NCBI GenBank assembly: GCA_964355545.1
Contig: CAYHEK010000021.1
Coordinates: 1 to 21,500 of the forward strand
DNA length: 21,500 bases
Direction of reading: 5' to 3'
Origin: JAPLGE01 sp964355545
GTDB taxonomy: Bacteria; Bipolaricaulota; Bipolaricaulia; UBA7950; UBA9294
Under the pieces are notes generated by a model that was given only the letters and a program-made list of their open reading frames with translations, did not search any database and had not been told where the DNA came from. Made by a program: the position numbers and the translations under genes. Positions 7,190 through 14,991 of the stretch are shown one piece after another (positions within the stretch are counted from its first letter, which is position 1; each line of letters starts with the position of its first letter).

Positions 7190-8125
7190 ATGCATCACCG
7201 GATCTCTAGTGCGCTCATCGCTCTTGTAGGGCTCGTCCTCTCCTTCACAGGGGTCGGAGGAACCTCGCCGGTCGTGGTGATCAACGAGGTCGGGTGGGCC
7301 GGGACTGCGGCGGCAAGTCCAAACGACGAATGGATCGAGCTCTTCAATCGTTCCCAAGGGACAGTTGACCTCACCGGTTGGACGCTCGTCTTCGGCGACG
7401 TGGTGATTCACTTGGGGAGCGTGGAGGGAGCGACGACCGAGGTGAGAAGCTCTGTCATCGAGCCAGGTGGGTACTTCCTCCTCGAACGGAGCGACGACAG
7501 CACGGTCTCCGACATCCAAGCCGACCTCATCTACACGGGGAGCCTATCCAACAGTGGTGTCGTGATGCGACTCCTGGATGCAAGTGGGGCCGAAGTGGAC
7601 ACGGCGAACGCCGGCATAGAGGGCTGGGCCGCGGGAAGCGCGACGGGGACTCCGCCCTACGCCTCCATGGAGCGGGTCGACCCAGCCGCACCCGATACCC
7701 CCTCGAACTGGCGGACGAACAGCGACCTCTTCCGAAGCGGCCACGACGCGCAAGGAAACGCGCTAAACGGGACTCCGCGCGCGAAGAACTCGGCGACGAC
7801 CGCGCTAGAAACGGTCCCCGCGGTGCAGCTCCTCGCCCCCGCGGCCGAAGGGACGACCGTGAGCGACCTCTTCATCATCACCTGGATCGCGACCGACCCA
7901 GACGGCCTCTCGGATCTACTGCGGATCGACCTTCATCTCTCGCGCGACGGCGGGGCCACCTGGGAGCCCCTCGCGGGAAACCTGACGAACAGCGGGTCCT
8001 ACGCCTGGGAGACCAAAGGAGTTCAAAACGGCGAGAACTACCGTCTCAAAGTGATCGCCACGGATCAAGTCGCCCTCGCCGGAGAGGCGACGAGCCCTCT
8101 CTTCTCCGTGGTCAACCCACGCTAG
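7190..8125 (+). CDS. Exported lamin-tail-domain (LTD) protein with C-terminal Ig/Fn3-like domain
   Basis: 311 residues from ATG 7190, with AAGGAGG 5 bases upstream. A signal peptide covers residues 1-~25. The LTD begins at VVVINEVGWAG and shows the typical DEWIELFN, LTGW, IEPGGYFLLER and GVVMRLLDASG elements up to about residue 145. A linker ending in GTPRAKN closes the domain. Residues ~210-308 form an Ig/Fn3-like beta sandwich (FIITWIATDPDG ... RLKVIATD). Such proteins are usually surface or secreted binding modules; no catalytic residues are visible. It has its own strong promoter and is divergent from the peptidase cluster. Its last 14 bases overlap the end of the convergent patatin gene. 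Confidence 0.85.
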   Translation: MHHRISSALIALVGLVLSFTGVGGTSPVVVINEVGWAGTAAASPNDEWIELFNRSQGTVDLTGWTLVFGDVVIHLGSVEGATTEVRSSVIEPGGYFLLERSDDSTVSDIQADLIYTGSLSNSGVVMRLLDASGAEVDTANAGIEGWAAGSATGTPPYASMERVDPAAPDTPSNWRTNSDLFRSGHDAQGNALNGTPRAKNSATTALETVPAVQLLAPAAEGTTVSDLFIITWIATDPDGLSDLLRIDLHLSRDGGATWEPLAGNLTNSGSYAWETKGVQNGENYRLKVIATDQVALAGEATSPLFSVVNPR

Positions 8126-8999
8126 GAGCGGGACGGATCCCGCACAGCTCCTCGATCTCGGCGAGGTGAGCGAGGACCTCCTCCTTTCCCGCTCGGACCG
8201 CCGCGGAGACGTGCTCGAAGCCGAACATGTTGATCCAGTTGACGTCCGGATGAAGAAGGAGAAGGCGGCCGCCCACCCGTTCCCGCACCTGTTCGAGCTG
8301 CAGCGCACTCAGGTGCTCGGAGGTGATCCGCTGAGACTGCAAGAGGGCCTCGAGGCTCGTGTCGACTCGGCGGGTGAGCGACGCGCCGGCATCGACCGCG
8401 ATCACGACCTCGGCGCCCATGTCGATCGCCACGTCGGCCGGGACCTTGTCGACCAGCCCCCCGTCAACAAGGAAGTGGCCGTGGTGGCGGACGGGGTAGA
8501 AGACACCGGGGACCGCCGCGCTCGCCGTGATCGCCGGGTAGATCTTCCCTTCGTTCAGGATGATCCGCTCTCCGCTTTCCAGGTCGGCGGCGACGACGGC
8601 GAGCGGGATCGCCGTCTCGGCAAAGCTCCTCTTCGCTGTCAGAAGTGAGAAGAACTCGTACATGCGCGCGAGCTTCTCTGGCGCGGTCGTCATCTCCCGC
8701 CAGCTCGTGCCGCGCATGTACTCGACCATCCCGCGCCCGATCGCCCGCTGGATCTCCCGGATCGTGCTCCCCGAGAGGTGGAAGAGCTCGTTGAGGTCGA
8801 GGGCGGCGAGGAGACGTGCCAGCTTCTTGAGGTCCATCCCCAGGGCCTTGGCCGCTCCGATCGCGGCCCCCATGCTCGTCCCCGCGATGACGTCGACCGG
8901 GATCCTGTTCTCCTCGAAAGCGGTGAGGACCCCGAGGTGAGCGAACCCGCGCGCCCCCCCTCCGCCGAGCGCCACTCCGACCTTCGCGCGTCCCTCCAA
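8112..8999 (-). CDS. Patatin-like phospholipase (RssA/NTE type)
   Basis: 295 residues from TTG 8999. This start has GGAGGGG 7 bases upstream and lies downstream of the predicted transcription start. An in-frame GTG at 9017 has no ribosome binding site and falls almost inside the -10 region, so I reject it. The oxyanion loop GGGGARG (12-18), the nucleophile elbow GTSMG (Ser42) and the DGG motif (Asp179) give the full Ser-Asp dyad. There is no signal peptide or membrane segment, so it is probably cytosolic, acting on membrane lipids or acyl esters. The length fits stand-alone bacterial members. It converges with and overlaps the lamin-tail gene by 14 bp. It lies downstream of groL on the same strand but has its own promoter candidate. 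Confidence 0.92.
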   Translation of the reverse strand: MEGRAKVGVALGGGGARGFAHLGVLTAFEENRIPVDVIAGTSMGAAIGAAKALGMDLKKLARLLAALDLNELFHLSGSTIREIQRAIGRGMVEYMRGTSWREMTTAPEKLARMYEFFSLLTAKRSFAETAIPLAVVAADLESGERIILNEGKIYPAITASAAVPGVFYPVRHHGHFLVDGGLVDKVPADVAIDMGAEVVIAVDAGASLTRRVDTSLEALLQSQRITSEHLSALQLEQVRERVGGRLLLLHPDVNWINMFGFEHVSAAVRAGKEEVLAHLAEIEELCGIRPAPSVG

Positions 9000-9019
9000 A
9001 AGGATCCCCCTCCGCACGG

Positions 9020-9049
9020 ATCTTAGTCGAGCGGAGGGGGAAAGAACAA
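9020..9049 (-). promoter_or_regulatory. Candidate promoter of the patatin gene
   Basis: On the minus strand TTGTTC (9049-9044), an 18-base spacer and TAAGAT (9025-9020) lie just after the groL stop. The predicted start near 9013 leaves a short leader before TTG 8999 and supports that start codon. Confidence 0.5.
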
Positions 9050-9061
9050 CCTTTACTCGGA

Positions 9062-10666
<1,605 letters not shown>

Positions 10667-10685
10667 TTGCTATCTCCCTTCCTTC

Positions 10686-10961
10686 CTATTCGATGACCGC
10701 TAGCACGTCGGTCGACTTGACCAGGAACAGCTTCTCTGCGCCAAGCTCGACCTTCATCATGGCGAACTCGGAGTCAGGGACCAAGATCACGTCTCCCTTC
10801 TTGACCTCGATGCGCTCATTCGAGCCGACGGCCACGACCTTGGCGCGGACGACCCTGTCGCCCTTGGCGGTCTCCGGGATCACAATCCCGCCGGCGGTCT
10901 TCCGCTCTTCCTCCTCGATCTTCTTCGCCAGGATCCTATTCCCCAACGGCTTGATCTTCAT
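10686..10961 (-). CDS. groS: Co-chaperonin GroES (Hsp10)
   Basis: 91 residues from ATG 10961, with AAAGGAGG about 10 bases upstream. It shows the typical N-terminal PLGNRILAKK, the mobile loop (EEERKTAGGIVIPETAKG) that docks on GroEL, and the closing ST(D)VLAVIE. It caps the GroEL ring in the ATP cycle. First gene of the groES-groL operon, behind a sigma70-type promoter and an HrcA-type operator. Confidence 0.99.
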   Translation of the reverse strand: MKIKPLGNRILAKKIEEEERKTAGGIVIPETAKGDRVVRAKVVAVGSNERIEVKKGDVILVPDSEFAMMKVELGAEKLFLVKSTDVLAVIE

Positions 10962-10988
10962 CTGGCGGTCTCCTCCTTTAGATTGATA

Positions 10989-11015
10989 TTAGCACTCTCG
11001 CCTTTCGGTTGCTAA
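10989..11015 (-). promoter_or_regulatory. CIRCE operator (HrcA-binding) of groES-groL
   Basis: TTAGCACTC (10989-10997), nine bases, then GGTTGCTAA (11007-11015). The left arm is identical to the CIRCE consensus. The right arm differs from GAGTGCTAA at two positions. It lies 28 bases before the groES ATG and overlaps the predicted transcription start, as expected for HrcA repression. No hrcA gene is in this window. Confidence 0.88.
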
Positions 11016-11018
11016 CGT

Positions 11019-11047
11019 ATTGTATCCGCCGATTCAGAGAACGTCAA
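11019..11047 (-). promoter_or_regulatory. Sigma70-type promoter of groES-groL
   Basis: On the minus strand TTGACG (11047-11042), a 17-base spacer and TACAAT (11024-11019): 5/6 matches in both boxes. The start falls near 11012, inside the right arm of the CIRCE element. Confidence 0.85.
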
Positions 11048-11061
11048 GGGAGGGCGCAGGG

Positions 11062-11090
11062 TTGTCCATCCCTGATGTGATCGGTATCTT
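11062..11090 (+). promoter_or_regulatory. Candidate promoter of the DUF2227 gene, placed for leaderless transcription
   Basis: TTGTCC (11062-11067), 17-base spacer, TATCTT (11085-11090). Only six bases separate the -10 from GTG 11097, so the transcript would start at or beside the start codon. It diverges from the groES promoter, with the two -35 boxes 14 bases apart. Confidence 0.5.
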
Positions 11091-11096
11091 CTCCTT

Positions 11097-11573
11097 GTGC
11101 CGTCGGGTAAGGTGCACCTTCGGATCGAGATAGGACTCCTCGCGGCCGGCGCAGCCGCCTCCGCCCCCCTGTGGTGCGCCGGGGCACTCCCCTGGCCGGA
11201 GGCCGTTGCCTTCATCGGCTCCTATCTCTTCTCGAGCCTCTTCTTGAGCCCGGACCTCGACCTCTACTCAAGCCGCCCATCGCGGCGCTGGGGGATCGCC
11301 CGCGTCCTCTGGCTCCCTTACAGTGGCCTCTTCCGCCACCGTCGCCTCTCGCACCACGTCCTCGTCGGCCCCCTGACGCGGATCCTCTACCTCGGCGCGG
11401 TCGCCCTCCTCGCCGTCCTCGCGACCGGTCTCCTCACCAAGGAACCCCTTCGCCTCTCCGCGCCGACTCTCCCGCTCCTCGTCGCCGTCCTCTCTGGCCT
11501 CTACCTCCCCAATCAGATCCACACCCTCGTCGATCGACTCTCCTCCCTCTGGGGCCGCAGGGCGCGGCGATGA
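11097..11573 (+). CDS. DUF2227-type predicted metal-binding membrane protein
   Basis: 158 residues from GTG 11097. The N-terminal MPSGKVH is where this family normally begins, so the start is trusted although no ribosome binding site precedes it. It has the family pattern of an early His, SPDLDLYS (Asp-rich, ~51-58), a WLPYSGLFRHRRLSHH stretch (~73-88) and several hydrophobic segments (about 12-30, 36-52, 98-112, 122-140). The Asp and His residues are presumed metal ligands at the membrane face. The biochemical role of the family is unknown to me. It is separated from efp by a strong hairpin, so probably a single-gene unit. Confidence 0.8.
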   Translation: MPSGKVHLRIEIGLLAAGAAASAPLWCAGALPWPEAVAFIGSYLFSSLFLSPDLDLYSSRPSRRWGIARVLWLPYSGLFRHRRLSHHVLVGPLTRILYLGAVALLAVLATGLLTKEPLRLSAPTLPLLVAVLSGLYLPNQIHTLVDRLSSLWGRRARR

Positions 11574-11578
11574 ACGCG

Positions 11579-11599
11579 GGCCGCGGACAGGCCGCGGCC
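11579..11599 (+). terminator. Strong GC hairpin after the DUF2227 gene
   Basis: GGCCGCGG (11579-11586), loop ACAGG, CCGCGGCC (11592-11599): an 8-bp perfect stem starting 5 bases after the stop codon. It is followed by a pyrimidine-rich but not pure-T tract, so an intrinsic terminator is plausible but not classical. Confidence 0.5.
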
Positions 11600-11623
11600 G
11601 AACAGGCCCTTTCTCTCCCGAAC

Positions 11624-11638
11624 GCAAACCGTGTTTGC
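11624..11638. promoter_or_regulatory. Operator-like palindrome upstream of efp
   Basis: GCAAAC, CGT, GTTTGC: a perfect 6-bp inverted repeat with a 3-base centre, 55 bases before the efp start, in the only intergenic stretch that could hold the promoter of the long operon. No convincing -35/-10 pair was found around it (a weak GAATAT box lies at 11659-11664). Confidence 0.35.
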
Positions 11639-11693
11639 AGCGGCCGGGCAAAAAGGGAGAATATGAGAAAGACGTGAGGGGAGTGGTCGCCAC

Positions 11694-12254
11694 ATGAGCC
11701 TAGCGGTCAGCGAGATGCGGAGGGGAATGCTCATCCTCTATGACGGCGAGATGTACGAGATCATCGAGTACGAGCATTCCAAGCGCGGGCGGGGAGGGCC
11801 GATCGCGCGCACGAAGCTCCGCCACGTCAAGACGGGACGGGCGATCTCGACGACCTTCAAGGGCGCAGAGAACACGGAATCGGTCTTCCTGGACTCGCGG
11901 CCGCTCCAGTACCTGTACAGGGATGGGAAGACCTACGTCTTCATGGACAGCGAGCGCTTCGACCAGCTCACCGTCTCCCCCGAGCTGCTCGGGCCGCAGG
12001 GCGCCTTCATCGTAGAAGGGATCACCGCACAGGGTTACTTCCGCGAGGACGACCTAGTCAAAGTGGAGCTTCCCAACTTCGTCCTCGTCAAGGTCGCGCG
12101 CGCGGAGCCGGGGGTCAAGGGCGACACCGTCTCGAACGTCGAGAAGCCGGCGACTCTGGAGAGCGGCGCCGTGATCCAAGTCCCGCTCTTCGTCAAGGAG
12201 GGGGACACCCTCAAGGTCGACACCCGCACCGGAAAGTACGTAGAGCGGGTGTGA
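11694..12254 (+). CDS. efp: Translation elongation factor P with Arg at the loop tip
   Basis: 186 residues from ATG 11694, with GAGGGGAG about 10 bases upstream. All three beta domains are present: a KOW-like N-domain (1-65), a middle OB domain (66-128) and a C-terminal OB domain ending in the signature GDTVSNVEKPATLESGA and VDTRTGKYV. EF-P enters the ribosomal E site and rescues stalling at polyproline. The tip of the first loop reads SKRGRGGP, so the residue that is Lys34 in E. coli is Arg33 here, as in Thermus-type (LGRGG) and EarP-type EF-Ps. First gene of the plus-strand operon. Proline runs such as the GroEL tail in this window would be natural clients. Confidence 0.97.
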   Translation: MSLAVSEMRRGMLILYDGEMYEIIEYEHSKRGRGGPIARTKLRHVKTGRAISTTFKGAENTESVFLDSRPLQYLYRDGKTYVFMDSERFDQLTVSPELLGPQGAFIVEGITAQGYFREDDLVKVELPNFVLVKVARAEPGVKGDTVSNVEKPATLESGAVIQVPLFVKEGDTLKVDTRTGKYVERV

Positions 12255-12263
12255 GGAGAGACG

Positions 12264-12650
12264 ATGGCGGAGAGGAAGGTCGAGATCTTAAACGAAGACG
12301 GTCGCATCACGATCTGGGACGACGTGATCACGGCGATCGCTCGCTTCGCCACGGAGAAGGTCCCCGGAGCCACCCGCCCCCTTCGCAGCGGAGGCGCCGG
12401 GATCATGGGCCTCTTCGGGGGGGAGGACCTTTCTCCCAACATTAAGACCGAGCTCGGAGAGAACGGGGTCCGCGTCGAACTCCGCATCGTCGTCGAGTAC
12501 GGCTACCCGCTCCACGAGGTCGCCCAGGGGGTGCAGGCGCACGTGCAGGCGGACGTCGAGGAGATGACCGGGATTGCGGTGACCGGGGTGGACGTGTACG
12601 TGAAGAAGGTCGTCCCCCCGCAGGTTGCGAGGCGAACCGAGAACGACTGA
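12264..12650 (+). CDS. Asp23/Gls24 family envelope stress protein (copy 1)
   Basis: 128 residues, ATG 12264, with GAGGAGAG upstream and a 9-bp gap from efp. It shows the Asp23/Gls24 pattern: a short N-terminal strand with GRITIWDDVITAIARFAT, a central VRVELRIVVEYGYPLHEVAQGVQ, and the closing EEMTGIAVTGVDVYVKKV. Residues ~40-58 hold a GGAGIMGLFGGED loop. Asp23 proteins form membrane-associated assemblies tethered by AmaP and link to cell-envelope stress. Paralogous to the next gene. Confidence 0.93.
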   Translation: MAERKVEILNEDGRITIWDDVITAIARFATEKVPGATRPLRSGGAGIMGLFGGEDLSPNIKTELGENGVRVELRIVVEYGYPLHEVAQGVQAHVQADVEEMTGIAVTGVDVYVKKVVPPQVARRTEND

Positions 12651-12660
12651 GGAGAGACCG

Positions 12661-13023
12661 ATGGCAGAACGGGAGAGGGGCCGGGTCGGGATCTCGCGGG
12701 ATGTCGTCACCGCAATCGCGGGGATCGCCGTCTCCGAGGTGGACGGGATCGCCAACCTCCGGCCGGGCGACAAGGCCCTCCGCCGCGGCGACGGGATCAA
12801 GCGCTACGTCGACACAGAGGTCGAGGGGGAGAGCGTCAAGGTGACCGTGCGGATCACGGTCGTTTATGGGAATGCGATCCCAAACGTGGCGAAAGAGGTG
12901 CAGAGGCGCGTGAAGGCAGAGATCGAGCAGATGACCGGACTGCGCGTGAGCGGGGTGGACGTGGACGTCCAGCGCCTGGTGAAGGCGGAGGAGCCCCGCG
13001 AAGAAAAAGAGGAGGAAGGATGA
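12661..13023 (+). CDS. Asp23/Gls24 family envelope stress protein (copy 2)
   Basis: 120 residues from ATG 12661, which has GGAGAG 5 bases upstream. The frame extends to 12625, but that part overlaps copy 1 and lacks a ribosome binding site. Same fold as copy 1: ISRDVVTAIAGIAVSEVDGI, VKVTVRITVVYGNAIPNVAKEVQ, EQMTGLRVSGVDVDVQ. The C-terminus is a highly charged Glu/Lys tail. Its stop overlaps the amaP start (ATGA), so translation is coupled. Confidence 0.93.
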   Translation: MAERERGRVGISRDVVTAIAGIAVSEVDGIANLRPGDKALRRGDGIKRYVDTEVEGESVKVTVRITVVYGNAIPNVAKEVQRRVKAEIEQMTGLRVSGVDVDVQRLVKAEEPREEKEEEG

Positions 13024-13583
13024 GACGGGTGGTTCTTCCCTTGTACGCCGTGGCCGCGCTCCTCGTGGCTGCTGTGGGCGTCCTGTGTATCCTCCAGGGC
13101 TTCGCGGTCTTCTCCTGGACGGAGCTTTCGGACTTCCTCTCCTCGTCGGAGGGAGTAGTCGTCCTGTTCGCCTTGGGGAGCCTTCTCCTCATCATCTCGC
13201 TTCACTTCGTCGTCTTCGCCTTCCGCAGCCGCACCGCCTCCCTGCGCTTCTCTCAAGAGGGAGAGTGGGGGCGGATCGAGCTCTCCCCTCGCGCCCTGCG
13301 CGAGTTTATCACGAGCATCCTGCGCGATGAGGTTGGGATCGACCGCTTCCAGGTCCACCTGCGCCGCATGCAAGGCGGGATCGGCATCGTCGTCGAGACC
13401 GCCCTCTCCCCGCAGGAGAGGGTCGGAGAGATCGGCCGGCGGATCCAGGGGACCCTCGCCCGCCGCGTCGTGGAGCGGACGGGAGTCGAGGTGAAGGAGG
13501 TCGCCGTCCTCGTGAAGGGAATCCGGCTGGAGGGGCGCCACAGGCTGAAAGAGGAGGAATCCGATGCGTATTATCAGCCCTAG
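13020..13583 (+). CDS. amaP: Alkaline shock response membrane anchor protein AmaP
   Basis: 187 residues, ATG 13020 overlapping the previous stop, with GGAGG 4 bases upstream. Two N-terminal membrane helices (about 4-28 and 46-70) are followed by a cytosolic domain (~75-175) that itself resembles Asp23 (GIGIVVETALSPQERVGEIGRRIQ ... VEVKEVAVLVKGI). In Staphylococcus AmaP anchors Asp23 to the membrane. The order Asp23-Asp23-AmaP-DUF2273 supports the same role here. Confidence 0.88.
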   Translation: MRRVVLPLYAVAALLVAAVGVLCILQGFAVFSWTELSDFLSSSEGVVVLFALGSLLLIISLHFVVFAFRSRTASLRFSQEGEWGRIELSPRALREFITSILRDEVGIDRFQVHLRRMQGGIGIVVETALSPQERVGEIGRRIQGTLARRVVERTGVEVKEVAVLVKGIRLEGRHRLKEEESDAYYQP

Positions 13584-13764
13584 GCTCCTTGGGGTCCTCG
13601 CCGGCCTCCTTGCTGGCCTCCTCCTTGTCCTCGCCAAGTGGAAGGTGACCCTGATCCTTCTTGGCTTCGGCGTCGCCGGATACCTCGTGGGAACCTATCT
13701 TGAGTCGCGGGAGGACGTGCACGAACGCGTGCGGGAGCTCTTGGGACGTCTCTTCCGCTCCTGA
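13564..13764 (+). CDS. DUF2273 small membrane protein
   Basis: 66 residues, ATG 13564, with GAGGAGG upstream. It starts 20 bases inside amaP in another frame. Two membrane segments (about 6-24 and 28-46) surround a short KWK turn, followed by a charged cytosolic tail (ESREDVHERVRELLGRLF). DUF2273 proteins are standard partners of AmaP/Asp23 in Gram-positive gene clusters. The molecular role is not established. Confidence 0.85.
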   Translation: MRIISPRLLGVLAGLLAGLLLVLAKWKVTLILLGFGVAGYLVGTYLESREDVHERVRELLGRLFRS

Positions 13765-14390
13765 TGCATCGAAGAGAGGCGCGCGAGTTCCTGCTTTGTG
13801 CCCTCTATCAGAGGGAGTTCGTCGAGACGCCGCTTGCGGAGACGCTCGAGGAGGTCGACCCGGGCGATCAGCGCCCCTACATCGAACAGGCCTTCGTTGG
13901 TATCATGGCCCACCGGGAGGAGATCGACGCTCTGATCGGGGAGCGCACCGTAGGCTGGCGGTTCGAGCGGCTGGCGCTCGTTGATCGGAACGTCCTTCGC
14001 CTGGGGGCGTACGAGCTTCTCTTCTCCCCCGACGTCCCGCCCGAGGTCGCGATCGACGAGGCCGTCGAGCTGGCGAAGAAGTACGGGACGGAGAACGCCC
14101 GCGCCTTCGTGAATGGGATCCTCGATCGGATCTGGAAGGAGAAGCGCCAAGGTGAGGATACTGGACGGAAAGAGAATAGCCGCCCGGAGGCAGAAGAGCC
14201 TCGCCGAGAGGGTGACCTCCCTGAAGGAGCGGGGGATCCTTCCCAAGCTCGCTGTGATCCTCGCGGCGGAGGCCCCCGCGACCCTCGCCTACCTCCGCGC
14301 CAAGGAGAGGCTCGGCCGCGAGGTCGGGATCGCGGTGGAGAGAAGGATCCTCCACAGCGCGGAGACGGAGGCCATCCAAGAGGAGATTAG
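13764..14390 (+). CDS. nusB: Transcription antitermination factor NusB with long C-terminal overlap into folD
   Basis: 208 codons, with ATG 13764 overlapping the DUF2273 stop by one base. No clear ribosome binding site is seen, so translation is probably coupled. Residues 1-~131 are a complete NusB all-helical domain: HRREAREFLLCALYQ, LIGERTVGWRFERLALVDRNVLRLGAYELL, VAIDEAVELAKKYGTENARAFVNGILDRI. NusB binds boxA RNA with NusE in rRNA antitermination. After residue ~131 the frame stays open for ~77 more codons while folD already runs in another frame (GTG 14152). This Arg/Gly/Pro/Glu-rich tail looks like an out-of-frame reading of folD. Either the stop was lost naturally or there is an indel near 14150. 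Confidence 0.9.
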   Translation: MHRREAREFLLCALYQREFVETPLAETLEEVDPGDQRPYIEQAFVGIMAHREEIDALIGERTVGWRFERLALVDRNVLRLGAYELLFSPDVPPEVAIDEAVELAKKYGTENARAFVNGILDRIWKEKRQGEDTGRKENSRPEAEEPRREGDLPEGAGDPSQARCDPRGGGPRDPRLPPRQGEARPRGRDRGGEKDPPQRGDGGHPRGD

Positions 14391-14991
14391 GGAGCTCGGA
14401 GAGGACCCAAGCGTCTCGGGGATCGTGATCGAGACCCCTCTTCCGCCGGAGATCGACGGCCAGGGAGTGCGCGACGCCATGCCGCTCGAGAAGGACGTCG
14501 ACGGCGCAGGGACCGCCTCCCTCGGCCGCCTTCTCGCGGGGGAGCCCCTCTTCGTCCCGGCCACGGCGGCCGCAGCGGTCGCCCTCCTTGAGGAGGAGGG
14601 AATCGAGGTCGCCGGGAGGCGCGCGACGGTCGTGGGGCGGAGCCTCGTTGTCGGCCGGCCGCTCGGCCTCCTCCTCCTGGCAAAGGATGCGACCGTCACC
14701 CTCTGCCACTCGAAGACGAGCGACCTCGCAGCGGCGACGCGAGAGGCCGACCTCGTCTTTGTCGCCGTCGGTCGGCCGCGATTCCTCACCGCAGGGATGG
14801 TCCGTCCCGGGGCGGTCGTCGTCGACGTGGGGACGAACGTGGTCGGCGGCCGGATCGTGGGCGACGTCGACTTCGATGGGGTCTCGCCGCTCGCGGAGGC
14901 GATCAGTCCCGTCCCCGGGGGGGTCGGGCCCCTCACGACGACGATCCTCCTCGAGCACGTGGTTGAGGCGGCAGAGAGGTGCACTCGATGA
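14152..14991 (+). CDS. folD: FolD: methylenetetrahydrofolate dehydrogenase / methenyl-THF cyclohydrolase
   Basis: 279 residues from GTG 14152, with AAGGAG about 10 bases upstream. Upstream in-frame starts lie inside nusB and would add non-family residues. It interconverts methylene-, methenyl- and formyl-THF in one-carbon metabolism. Tyr47 and Lys51 (AYLRAK) match the catalytic Tyr/Lys, Asp117 matches KDVDG, and the nucleotide site is GRSLVVGRP followed by CHSKT; GGVGPLTT closes the protein. Two departures are visible: the normally invariant VQLPLP is IETPLP (Glu94 in place of Gln), and PCTPxG is PATAAA. These could alter cyclohydrolase activity. The stop overlaps the start of the epimerase gene. 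Confidence 0.95.
   Translation: MRILDGKRIAARRQKSLAERVTSLKERGILPKLAVILAAEAPATLAYLRAKERLGREVGIAVERRILHSAETEAIQEEIRELGEDPSVSGIVIETPLPPEIDGQGVRDAMPLEKDVDGAGTASLGRLLAGEPLFVPATAAAAVALLEEEGIEVAGRRATVVGRSLVVGRPLGLLLLAKDATVTLCHSKTSDLAAATREADLVFVAVGRPRFLTAGMVRPGAVVVDVGTNVVGGRIVGDVDFDGVSPLAEAISPVPGGVGPLTTTILLEHVVEAAERCTR

Noticed and set aside
9000..9017. GTG 9017 as start of the patatin gene
   Set aside because: No ribosome binding site and it lies between the predicted -10 and the transcription start; TTG 8999 has GGAGGGG at good distance.
11570..11677. Small 35-codon frame starting with ATGA overlap at the DUF2227 stop
   Set aside because: No recognisable motif and it runs through a strong hairpin and the palindrome before efp; translational coupling is possible but unsupported.
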